NCBI RefSeq assembly: GCF_023347235.1
Contig: NZ_CP094467.1
Coordinates: forward strand, 558,001-622,000
Reading direction: 5' to 3'
From: Faecalibacterium sp. I4-1-79
GTDB lineage: Bacteria > Bacillota > Clostridia > Oscillospirales > Ruminococcaceae
DNA: 64,000 bases
Below are positions 34,471 to 41,918 of this stretch, one piece after another. Below the pieces are notes generated by a model. That model had not been told where the DNA came from. It made no database searches and worked only from the letters and a program-made list of their open reading frames with translations. Position 1 is the first letter of the stretch, and every line of letters begins with the position of its first letter. A program made the position numbers and the translations under genes.

Positions 34471-36865
34471 CTGTGTCGCCACCCTTTCTGTTCTGATACA
34501 CATAAATGTAGATCGCGGTGATGAGCTGGTGACGCTGCACGGCATCAAAGGCCCAGTCGTCCATCATGCTGTGAGAAAATTGTTCGTAGAGCGGATAGTC
34601 CGGCGCGTTCTTTTCGGGGGAGAGCCGCGCCAGCAGATAGGCATACCGCGCAAGGTTGATGCGGTCGTTCTCCGCTTCCCGCAGCAGTGCCAGCAAATTG
34701 TAGAGCATGGAATTTCCGCGCGGGGTCTCGCCTTTGTCTGCGCAGCTGCGGTCATAGGCTTGGAAGAAGCGCTGCAAGCAGCCAACCTTTTCTTCCAGCA
34801 CCTTTGTGCGGAAGGTGTCCCACGCATAGGTATGCCCCTGCTCCGGCTGCACCAGCAGATTGCCCTTTGCATCCCGGACGGCTTTGCGCTCCGGCGTAAA
34901 CAGCGCCACGGCATTTTTACCGGGCAGATGCTTGGCGGCTTCCTCCAGTGCGGCGGTTTCCTCGGCAGAAAGCCGGATGGGGTAGTGGGGGTCGAAGATG
35001 CCGATGCCTGCGCTGAGAGTCAGCGCCCCGCAGGAAAAGGCGGTCAGATTGCGCTGGATGCGCTGCGCGGCTTCCAGAACATCGTTCCATGCGCCCACAA
35101 GGAACACGTCATCGCCGCCGGCATAGACGATACTTACCTGCAAACCGTCCAGAATGCCGTTGATATAGCCCTTGAAAAACAGGGACATCTGCCGGGAGAA
35201 CGCCGAGGTGCGGGACAGGTTGACATAGCGCATCCGCCGCACCGGGTCTTTTTCGCTCTCCTGCTCAAAACCGGAGATGAACGCGTGGCCGAGATTGTCC
35301 ACATCCATGCGGCAGACCGCAATGCGGCGCACGCCCGCAGCCTGCTCGGCCAGTTCATCCATGCTGTTTTTGGCGGCGTAATCGCCCACATACAGGTTGG
35401 TGGTGGAGGGAAGGGGGCTGTACGGGGTATTTTTGGTGTACATCCGCAGGACCGGCTCGCCGGAGGAAAGGCGCTTTTGCGCCGAAGCCCGGTCGGTCGT
35501 GGTCAGGTAGACGCTGCCGCCGTCCAGCGTGGGCAGCGTGCAGTCATCGGCTGCCGAGGGCTGACGGCTTACCACCAGCACGCTCCTGTGCTGAATTTTG
35601 TCAGAAAACTCCACAAACAGCCTGCACCACGGGCAAAGCTCGTCCGCAAGGGCGGCGCTGGTGCCGCACACCTTGCATTCCCGGCCATCCGGGTAAGCGG
35701 CGGCATCGTTCAGCAGCCGCAGATCTTCGGCGGTGTAGCGATGGAACTTGTGCTGTTCCAGCAGGCGGTTCACCCGGCGGAACAGCTCCTTATAGGGGCT
35801 GCTCTGGGCGGGGGTGTTGGTCAGGTCGTTGCCGGAGCAGGGCGTCCATGCGTTTGCCAGAAACAGCTGGGTGCCGAACTGCTGTTGCAGCCAGCGGTTG
35901 AACTGCCGGTTCCACCGGGTCAGGGTATCGGCCACGGCGGCGGTGTTGGGCAGCAGCACATAGCAGTGCCCGCCGCCGCTGTAAATCAGGTTGGCGCGGG
36001 ACACGCCGCACCCGGCCAGAAGCTCGTCCAGATAGTGCTCCATGAACAGTTCCAGAAAGAACGACCGGCTGCGCAGGGAGCGCAGGGCGTTTTCGGTGCG
36101 GACGGTATAAAGGAACTTCTGGATGCGAGAAAAATCGGCGGTGTAAAGCAGAAAAACGCCCTTCCGGCAAAAATCGTTCTTTTGCTCAAAAAGCGTTTTA
36201 CGCAGGTCGGTGATGTGGTTCGCCTGCACATATTCGCTAAGGCACGCCGCAATGGCTGCGGTGGTCTTGGCGTGGTCGAACAGGGAAATATCCGCGCCAT
36301 CCCCGGGATAGATGCTGGACGGGAAACAGCCAAGCTGCGTTTCCAGCAGCCCCAGCAGCTTGCCAAGCTGCTCCGGCTGGGGCTGCAACTGCGGCAGCTG
36401 CGCTTCCAGCGTGCGCACGGCCTCGGCGTAGACGGCAGCGGAAAGCGGCTGGGACTTTTGCGGCAGTTTCAGGCTGCCGTCCTGCGGCTGCGCGGGCATC
36501 ATCCAGCCGGGGTGGGAACCGTTCAGGTGGGTGAACACTGCATCCAGCGGAAGCTCCCGCCGGTAGGCATCGCTTTCGCCTTCGGTCTCCCGGCGGTCAG
36601 CCGCGCCGGAAAGCAGGTTGGCCAGATAGACCAGATACGCCGGGGAATCGGCTGGCAGTGTTTTTGCAGCACCACGCAGCGCGGCGGCGTGGTGGTAACG
36701 CACACAGTCCAGAACCGGGGTCCAGTCTGCGCCGGACAAAACGCCGTGCAAAAACTGGCAGCCCTGTTCACTGTGGCTGCCGCGCTGCCCACCGGCACGG
36801 TACACCGCTTTGCCGGTGTCGTGCAGCAGCCCGCCATAGGTGGACTGCAGGGTGAGAACGTTCAA
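34454..36865 (-). CDS. cas10: Cas10/Csm1, cyclic-oligoadenylate synthase subunit
   Basis: 803 residues. Start set to TTG 36865 because AAAGGAG lies 8 nt upstream; no suitable ATG is nearby. The HD nuclease motif is at the very start (LLHDTGK, His15-Asp16). A zinc-ribbon lies mid-protein (CKVCG ... CPWC), and the catalytic palm has YAGGDDVFL (Gly583-Gly584-Asp585-Asp586), needed to make cyclic oligoadenylates after target RNA binding. Both activities look intact. The cOA signal matches the presence of two CARF proteins encoded beyond array 1. Confidence 0.95.
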   Translation of the reverse strand: MNVLTLQSTYGGLLHDTGKAVYRAGGQRGSHSEQGCQFLHGVLSGADWTPVLDCVRYHHAAALRGAAKTLPADSPAYLVYLANLLSGAADRRETEGESDAYRRELPLDAVFTHLNGSHPGWMMPAQPQDGSLKLPQKSQPLSAAVYAEAVRTLEAQLPQLQPQPEQLGKLLGLLETQLGCFPSSIYPGDGADISLFDHAKTTAAIAACLSEYVQANHITDLRKTLFEQKNDFCRKGVFLLYTADFSRIQKFLYTVRTENALRSLRSRSFFLELFMEHYLDELLAGCGVSRANLIYSGGGHCYVLLPNTAAVADTLTRWNRQFNRWLQQQFGTQLFLANAWTPCSGNDLTNTPAQSSPYKELFRRVNRLLEQHKFHRYTAEDLRLLNDAAAYPDGRECKVCGTSAALADELCPWCRLFVEFSDKIQHRSVLVVSRQPSAADDCTLPTLDGGSVYLTTTDRASAQKRLSSGEPVLRMYTKNTPYSPLPSTTNLYVGDYAAKNSMDELAEQAAGVRRIAVCRMDVDNLGHAFISGFEQESEKDPVRRMRYVNLSRTSAFSRQMSLFFKGYINGILDGLQVSIVYAGGDDVFLVGAWNDVLEAAQRIQRNLTAFSCGALTLSAGIGIFDPHYPIRLSAEETAALEEAAKHLPGKNAVALFTPERKAVRDAKGNLLVQPEQGHTYAWDTFRTKVLEEKVGCLQRFFQAYDRSCADKGETPRGNSMLYNLLALLREAENDRINLARYAYLLARLSPEKNAPDYPLYEQFSHSMMDDWAFDAVQRHQLITAIYIYVYQNRKGGDTDGRME

Positions 36866-36956
36866 AATACCATCTCCTTTACAAATTGTGGAAGAGTTGC
36901 ACAACAAACGAAGAATATAGTTGTATATTTTGTGAGAGATGCTTTGATTTGGCTCT

Positions 36957-36985
36957 ATTATAGCACATTTTGTCGCAATACAAAA
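36957..36985 (-). promoter_or_regulatory. Promoter of the cas10-csm-cas6 operon
   Basis: Minus strand TTTTGT (36985-36980), 17-bp spacer, TATAAT (36962-36957). Perfect -10, 92 bp before the cas10 TTG. Confidence 0.75.
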
Positions 36986-37095
36986 GCCATGGCAGAGAAA
37001 ATGCCGCAGCAGCTCTGTTCATAGAGAAAAAGCCCACGAAAACCGAAAAGTTAAGGCACGCAAAAGAAAAACTCCGCACCATTTTTGATGCGGAG

Positions 37096-37802
37096 TTTTT
37101 TGCCCCCTTGCGGGGATAAGTTGAAATAATTCAGCGAAGTAAAATCCGGAATCATCTTCTTTATGTTTCCGTCCCCTTGCGGGGAGAACCCTCTCAGTCA
37201 CGGCTTACGCCGTGCCAGCTCCCCCGAAAGGGGGAGCTTAGTACAAGGTAAGTGGCAGCTGGAAAAGCTCTCCCTTCGGGAGAGCTGGCGCGCAGCGCCT
37301 GAGAGGGTTTTGCGGGGATAAGTTGAAATCCGAAGAAAAGCGTCTCCGCGCAGAGACTGAAAAGTTTCCGTCCCCTTGCGGGGATAAGTTGAAATGGTGA
37401 TGATATCAGAGTCATGCCTCTGATCAAAGGGTTTCCGTCCCCTTGCGGGGATAAGTTGAAATCTAAACATCTCTGTTGTGGGTATCGGTAACTGCGGATG
37501 TTTCCGTCCCCTTGCGGGGATAAGTTGAAATTATGCTGCGTTTGGGCTAATCGTAAGAGAGTTCCATGTTTCCGTCCCCTTGCGGGGATAAGTTGAAATT
37601 TCAATAAGACTTATAGCGAAGACGAAGTTAAAGAGTTTCCGTCCCCTTGCGGGGATAAGTTGAAATACGTGCGCAAGTCGTGCGCACGCTGGAAAGGAGC
37701 GGTTTCCGTCCCCTTGCGGGGATAAGTTGAAATAACAAGTTGCATCCGCTCCTGCATCTGGTTACCCATTGTTTCCGTCCCCTTGCGGGGATAAGTTGAA
37801 AT
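37096..37802 (-). CRISPR. CRISPR array 1, 9 repeats including one degenerate and one interrupted
   Basis: 32-bp repeat; on the plus strand it begins GTTTCCGTCCCCTTGCGGGG and ends ATAAGTTGAAAT. Repeats: 37096-37127 (degenerate 5' part), 37165-37184 plus 37312-37329 (interrupted by a palindromic element), 37364, 37431, 37500, 37568, 37635, 37702, 37771-37802. Spacers are 34-37 bp. On the minus strand the repeat ends GGAAAC, the usual 5' handle for type III, and the degenerate repeat is at the left. So transcription runs right to left from a leader at 37803 onward, toward the cas operon. Confidence 0.97.
37185..37309. mobile_element. Palindromic MITE-like element inside a repeat of array 1
   Basis: 125 bp between two copies of TTGCGGGG (37177-37184 and 37310-37317), the likely target duplication. 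Ends AGAACCCTCTCAG and CTGAGAGGGTT are inverted. Inside are nested hairpins (CACGGCTTACGCCGTG; CAGCTCCCCCGAAAGGGGGAG; AGCTCTCCCTTCGGGAGAGCT) around a 25-bp core (37240-37264). No coding capacity. Similar ends occur at 45332-45494 and 56551-56688. Confidence 0.85.
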
Positions 37803-37992
37803 AGCAAAGCTGTTCTAAGAAAAAGAGAAAAATACTTGATTTCAGGGCAGCTTTCACAATTCCAAGACCAATATACCACAACCATACGAAAAATAAAAGA
37901 GCATTTTTGGCAGGAGGCTGGAAAAGCGGGTGCGAGCCGCCCACCGAAATGGAGAAACAGGCGGCTGAATGGGGGCAGCCGCACCGGGAAGT
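37803..37992 (-). promoter_or_regulatory. Leader of CRISPR array 1
   Basis: AT-rich sequence right of the last perfect repeat, starting AGCAAAGC, as does the array 2 leader (AGCAAAC). It should hold the promoter for pre-crRNA on the minus strand; TATATT near 37870-37875 is a candidate -10. The 37900-37992 part is GC-rich, with nothing recognised. Confidence 0.65.
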
Positions 37993-38361
37993 TCAGGGCG
38001 AGCCATAGCGGCGGAAGCCTGCAAAGGCGAAGATGCTGCGCTTCAGGGTGCTGCCGTCCGGGCAGGTGGTCTCCTGGCTCTTGCGGCGGGAGCAGGCGGC
38101 CAGCGTGGGGATGCCCGCGGCTTCCAGCCGCTGGACTACCCGGTACACAAAGGTGCACTCGCCCTGACAGAGCACGGCGTCCGGGTTAAGGTGCAGGATG
38201 TGGTCGGCGTATACCGTGGCAAGGGAGTCCAGCGCGGCCTCGTCGGCGGCGGGGTCGATGGCGGGAAAAGCAAGATCGACCACCGGGCCGTAGCGCTGCG
38301 CCGCCGCCTGCTGCTCGGCGCTCCACAGGGCGTAGGGGTGGTTGGAAAAGTTGATGAACAT
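37993..38361 (-). CDS. Small protein of a CRISPR-neighbourhood family, function unknown
   Basis: 122 residues from ATG 38361 (GGGAGGT upstream), starting MFINFSNHPYALWSAEQQAAA and containing AVLCQGECTFVYRVVQRLEAAGI and AACSRRK. I have an impression of similar MFINFSNHP-type proteins beside type III loci in other Firmicutes, but no assigned function. Mixed alpha/beta with no signal or span; a small nucleotide-binding fold is possible. It lies between leader 1 and a terminator, on the same strand as the arrays. Confidence 0.75.
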   Translation of the reverse strand: MFINFSNHPYALWSAEQQAAAQRYGPVVDLAFPAIDPAADEAALDSLATVYADHILHLNPDAVLCQGECTFVYRVVQRLEAAGIPTLAACSRRKSQETTCPDGSTLKRSIFAFAGFRRYGSP

Positions 38362-38383
38362 AGCGTGTACCTCCCGGTTCTTA

Positions 38384-38421
38384 AAAAAAGGCTCCCGTCC
38401 GCACAAAACGGACGGGAGCGC
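38384..38421 (-). terminator. Terminator after the glycine-zipper gene
   Basis: Minus strand GCTCCCGTCCG, loop TTTTGTG, CGGACGGGAGC, then CTTTTTTT. It separates the 64-aa gene from the 122-aa gene. Confidence 0.88.
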
Positions 38422-38432
38422 TGGCGCGGGGC

Positions 38433-38627
38433 TCACCGCTCGTCGATGCGGTGGCCGACGTTGTTGCCGGCCAGAGCGCCGGTAACGCCGCCAACGATGG
38501 CGCAGGGGATGGTGCCGGCAATGGCACCGACAGGGCCGCCCACGGCGATGCCGATGGAAGCGCCCTTCACGGCGCCTGCGACGGCACCGGCTGCGGCGCA
38601 GCCCAGAGTAGAGATCAGCTCAAACAT
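38433..38627 (-). CDS. 64-residue glycine-zipper membrane peptide
   Basis: MFELISTLGCAAAGAVAGAVKG ... then a Gly/Ala-rich stretch with many G-x-x-x-G spacings (GIAVGGPVGAIAGTIP, GGVTGALAGNNVGHRIDER). AAAGGAGG lies 8 nt before the ATG. Such glycine zippers form tight helical hairpins in membranes and occur in bacteriocin-like and pore-forming peptides as well as in outer-membrane anchors. Its own terminator follows. Located between two CRISPR arrays and divergent from the CARF operon, so it might be a membrane effector, but no family link to known type III effectors was seen. Confidence 0.7.
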   Translation of the reverse strand: MFELISTLGCAAAGAVAGAVKGASIGIAVGGPVGAIAGTIPCAIVGGVTGALAGNNVGHRIDER

Positions 38628-38716
38628 GTTTTTCGCCTCCTTTCACCTACCAAAAGCCCACGGCAGGGGCGCAGTTAAGGCGGAAAAAAATAAATCTGCA
38701 TAAATTTTTTAAGCCA

Positions 38717-38745
38717 TTGTAGCAGCGGCCTTTTTATGGTATGAT
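38717..38745 (+). promoter_or_regulatory. Promoter of the CARF-sigma-Csm6 operon
   Basis: TTGTAG (38717-38722), 17-bp spacer, TATGAT (38740-38745), 37 bp before the first ATG. A minus-strand TACAAT overlaps the -35 (38721-38716), hinting at overlapping divergent promoters in the 38628-38781 gap. Confidence 0.7.
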
Positions 38746-38781
38746 GCAAATAATGGATCTTATAAAAAGGAGTGTTGCCCT

Positions 38782-39390
38782 GTGCTAAAGACTTATATCA
38801 CCACCGTGCCTTTGCAGGGAAAGCTGGACCCTATGCTGTACCAGCGGGAGCGGGCAGAGGCCCCCACGGCCACCTGCTTTCCCATCGTGCAGGTAATGCG
38901 GGATACCCTTGAACCCGGGGACACGGTGCGGCTGCTGGCCATCCGGCAGGAAAACGCCGATACCGCCCGCAACTATCAGCGCCTGCTGGAAGAACTGGCG
39001 CAGCTGGGCATTGCAGAAGCGCAGGTGGAGCCGGTGCCCCTGCCCGAGGATCAGCGCCCGGAAACGCTGATCGGCCTGTGCCGGGATCTGGTGGATGCCC
39101 TGCCGCAGGTCACCCGGGTGTATGCCTGCATCACCTACGGCTCCAAGAGCATCCCGGTGGTCACGCTGACCGCGCTTAGCTGCGCCGAAGCCACCCACAC
39201 CGAGCTGGAGGTGGGCGGCGTCTATTATGGCGAGGTCAAGCGGGAGAACGGAAAGGTGGTGGGTGCGCGGCTTTACGAAATGTCGGCACTGTACCAGCTG
39301 GCCGGGCTGGTGGGCACCATGCGGGACAGCAAGACCGCAGAAGAGGTGTTCCGTCAGCTGATCTGGATGAGCCAGCACCGGGAGGACTGA
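38782..39390 (+). CDS. Stand-alone CARF-domain protein
   Basis: 202 residues. The pattern resembles TM1812/Csx1-type CARF domains: a Rossmann-like start (YITTVPLQGKLDP), the ligand-loop-like ACITYGSKSIPVVTL (Thr118-Lys122) and EVGGVYYGEVKRENGKVVGARLYEMSALYQLAGLVGTM, matching the YYG ... L region of the family. No HEPN or other effector domain follows, so it is either a sensor/regulator or a ring nuclease for cyclic oligoadenylate. First gene of a tight three-gene operon (6-bp gap to the sigma-like gene). Spaced AAAAGGAG before the ATG. Confidence 0.75.
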   Translation: MLKTYITTVPLQGKLDPMLYQRERAEAPTATCFPIVQVMRDTLEPGDTVRLLAIRQENADTARNYQRLLEELAQLGIAEAQVEPVPLPEDQRPETLIGLCRDLVDALPQVTRVYACITYGSKSIPVVTLTALSCAEATHTELEVGGVYYGEVKRENGKVVGARLYEMSALYQLAGLVGTMRDSKTAEEVFRQLIWMSQHRED

Positions 39391-39396
39391 ACTGCC

Positions 39397-40401
39397 ATGA
39401 AGAATGATAAAGTATGGGATAAGATCGATGCTTCGCCCCTGCTGCAGCTGCCGCCGGAGCAGCGCAAAGCGCTGCACGAGGCGGGGGATGAACAGTTCCG
39501 CACCCTCTGGGGCGATTGCTTTGCCGCTGCGCTGACCCTTGGACAGCCGGTGGACGGCGGGGACTTTTGCCGCATCTTCCTGAAGGCGTTCGACTTCTGG
39601 GTGCCGAAGCCCGGGCAGACCTTCAGCGCCTATCTGCGCAGCGCCCTGAAGCACCAGAACGCCCATGACGCGCAGCAGGAACAAATGGCGGTGACCGGCT
39701 TTGGCCGGGAGACCAACCGCAAGATCAAAAATGCCTTGGCTTATATGGCGAAGAACCAGATCACCGAGGAAAAGCTCTGCCACGACCCGGAAAAAGAGCA
39801 GCTGGTGGCCGATATTGCCGGGGTCGGGGTCAAGACCCTGCGGGAGACGCTGCGCAACAAGCAGTCGATCCTCAGCTTGGACGGCACCGACGGCGAGGAG
39901 ACGGCACTGGAAACGCGGGTCGCCGCCCCTGCGCAAAGCGTGGAGGAGCAGGCCGAGCAGACCGGTGAGCTGCTGGCATGGCTGCACCGCGGCATCGGGC
40001 TGATGAGCTTGCAGCAGAAGGAGCAGTACGGCAAGACTGCCGGCCCGCTTTGGAGCAGCGTACTGCTGGGCTTTTTGCGCAACAGGGACGTGCTGCCCCC
40101 GGCAGAGGATACCCCCGCGCGGCTGGCAAACTGCGATGATCTGCGTCCGCTGGAACAGGACAACTGCCTGTGGGACATCCTGCTGCTGCATAAGTATGTG
40201 GCGTTTACCGTTCAGCCGCCCTATGCGCCCAAAGCGCTGGAATGCGCCGCGCTCCACGCCCTGCTGGACCCGGAGCGCAACCCGGCGCAGGATAAGACCG
40301 TGGCAGAATTTCTTGGTGTGAGCAGGGCGGCGGTGTCGCAGCGGCGCAAAACATGGCAGCAAAAACTGGTGCAGATGAAAACGGAACAGGAGGACGGATA
40401 A
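39397..40401 (+). CDS. Sigma-70-like protein inside the CARF operon
   Basis: 334 residues with the order of an alternative sigma factor: region 2-like helices at about 57-92 (FLKAFDFWVPKPGQTFSAYL), region 3-like at about 107-165 (LVADIAGVGVKTLRETLRNK ... SLD) and a C-terminal helix-turn-helix at about 298-325 (KTVAEFLGVSRAAVSQRRK). A longer linker (165-290) is unusual. It could be a true sigma factor or a derived DNA-binding regulator. It lies between two CARF genes with gaps of 6 bp and 1 bp, so expression is coupled to cOA sensing. No sigma gene of this kind is part of standard type III-A loci. Confidence 0.7.
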   Translation: MKNDKVWDKIDASPLLQLPPEQRKALHEAGDEQFRTLWGDCFAAALTLGQPVDGGDFCRIFLKAFDFWVPKPGQTFSAYLRSALKHQNAHDAQQEQMAVTGFGRETNRKIKNALAYMAKNQITEEKLCHDPEKEQLVADIAGVGVKTLRETLRNKQSILSLDGTDGEETALETRVAAPAQSVEEQAEQTGELLAWLHRGIGLMSLQQKEQYGKTAGPLWSSVLLGFLRNRDVLPPAEDTPARLANCDDLRPLEQDNCLWDILLLHKYVAFTVQPPYAPKALECAALHALLDPERNPAQDKTVAEFLGVSRAAVSQRRKTWQQKLVQMKTEQEDG

Positions 40402-40402
40402 G

Positions 40403-41845
40403 ATGGGACGCAATGTTTTACTGCTATATATGAGCATTTTCAACAAGAACCCGAAGATCCAGACCCAGACCCAGACCAACGAGGGCGCGGTGCGATATCT
40501 GATAGAGGAAGGAGAGACCCCGGACTGCATTCTGGCACTGTGCAGCGAGAGGGTGCGCAAAGAAGCGAAAGAGATGCCGGACGGCAGCACCCGCACCACG
40601 CTGGAATACTTCCGGGATAGCTTTCTGCCCAAGGTGCACATCCCGGCAGAACGGCTGGTGGTGATCGAGGTGCCGGACAGCATGGACGAAGAAACACAGT
40701 TTCAGGCTATCTCGCAGCTGCTGGAAAAGATCGAGACAGAGGACACCCTTTTTGTTGACCTTTCCGGCGGTTTGCGGGACGTGGCCATGCTGCTGGTGAT
40801 CGCTGCCCGCTGCATGCGGGACCTGCGCAAAGTGCAGACCCGCCGGGTGATCTATGCGGAACTGCGCGGGGGAGAGTCTATCGTTCGCGACCGCACCCAG
40901 CTGTATGGTCTGTTCGACTTTGTTACCGCCATGGATCAGTTCTTCTCCACCGGCACAGCGCAAAAGCTGGAGAACTATCTGCGGAGCGAGGGCGAAAAAG
41001 ACCCGGTGCTGCACACGCTGCTGACCCGCATCAACCAGTTCTCGGAAGATCTGGCACTGTGCCGGGTGCGGAAGCTGAACGACGATTTGAACCAGATCGC
41101 TCAGGCGCTGAAAGAAACGCCCAAGAAGAGCCAGAACCTGACCGACCTATTCTTCCAGATGCTGAAAGACCGTTTCAGCACCGAGTTTGCAGAACTGCTT
41201 TCCTCCGGCGAAAAGGCGCTGCCTGCACTGGTGAGCTGGTGCGCTGGCCACGGGATGTACCAGCAGGCGCTGACCCTGCTGTGCGAGCAGATGCCGGAAT
41301 ACGTCTGCCAGCATCTCTTTGTGCAGCCCACCCCCAAAGGCTGGGACTATCTGGCAGATCAGAAGCAGAACAGGGGCAAGCCGTGGGTGTACCCGCTGTT
41401 CCATTTCCATTTCTGCCGGTTGACGCTGTTGCAGAAGGAATATCCCTATACAACAGACCTGCGCCTGACCCTGAGCCGGGACGATGCAGAAGGCAATATG
41501 CTGTTCGGTGTAGCAAATGATACAGAAATGCACGACTATCTGGATATGGTGCTTGCCTCTGACCAGCTGGTCATCGACCCTGCCATCCGCCCGCAGCTGG
41601 AGCAGGCTGCCCTGCACTACCAGTGCGTGATGCAGTACCGCAACCAGATCAATCACGCCAGCGCCAACGACCTGGGCTTACAGAGCGAGCGCGTTCGGCC
41701 GCTGGATACCGAGCACATTAAAGAGACCCTGCAAAAGATCACCGTCTACCTGCATGAGATCCGCCCCTTGAAGCGGAACGTCCCGCAGGACATCGAGGCA
41801 ATTCCCGTTGATGCGGCCATCCCCGCCGGAACGCCCGCCCGCTGA
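40403..41845 (+). CDS. CARF-HEPN ribonuclease, Csm6/Csx1-like
   Basis: 480 residues from ATG 40403 (AGGAGG 9 nt upstream). N-terminal CARF domain (about 1-190) with the ligand-binding motif DLSGGLRDVAML (Asp119-Asp126) and VIYAELRGGE; helical linker; C-terminal HEPN domain with the RNase motif RNQINH (Arg413 ... His418, an R-x4-H). Binding of cyclic oligoadenylate made by Cas10 should switch on RNA cleavage. Length and layout fit Csm6/Csx1 proteins. Third gene of the operon, 1 bp after the sigma-like gene. Confidence 0.88.
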   Translation: MGRNVLLLYMSIFNKNPKIQTQTQTNEGAVRYLIEEGETPDCILALCSERVRKEAKEMPDGSTRTTLEYFRDSFLPKVHIPAERLVVIEVPDSMDEETQFQAISQLLEKIETEDTLFVDLSGGLRDVAMLLVIAARCMRDLRKVQTRRVIYAELRGGESIVRDRTQLYGLFDFVTAMDQFFSTGTAQKLENYLRSEGEKDPVLHTLLTRINQFSEDLALCRVRKLNDDLNQIAQALKETPKKSQNLTDLFFQMLKDRFSTEFAELLSSGEKALPALVSWCAGHGMYQQALTLLCEQMPEYVCQHLFVQPTPKGWDYLADQKQNRGKPWVYPLFHFHFCRLTLLQKEYPYTTDLRLTLSRDDAEGNMLFGVANDTEMHDYLDMVLASDQLVIDPAIRPQLEQAALHYQCVMQYRNQINHASANDLGLQSERVRPLDTEHIKETLQKITVYLHEIRPLKRNVPQDIEAIPVDAAIPAGTPAR

Positions 41846-41872
41846 CCCTAAAACAGAAGAATCCTGAAAAGC

Positions 41873-41918
41873 AAAGCCCCTCCGCACTGGTTCATACCAG
41901 CAGCGGAGGGGCTTTTTT
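41873..41918 (+). terminator. Terminator of the CARF-sigma-Csm6 operon
   Basis: AAGCCCCTCCGC / GCGGAGGGGCTTTTTT. Its T-run overlaps the degenerate first repeat of array 2. Confidence 0.9.

Noticed and set aside
34451-37024. 857-codon plus-strand frame opposite cas10
   Set aside because: Antisense shadow of cas10, which has HD and GGDD motifs.
37194-38158. Open frames through the arrays encoding repeated ISTYPRKGTET-like peptides
   Set aside because: These are translations of CRISPR repeats and spacers; the 32-bp periodicity explains them fully.
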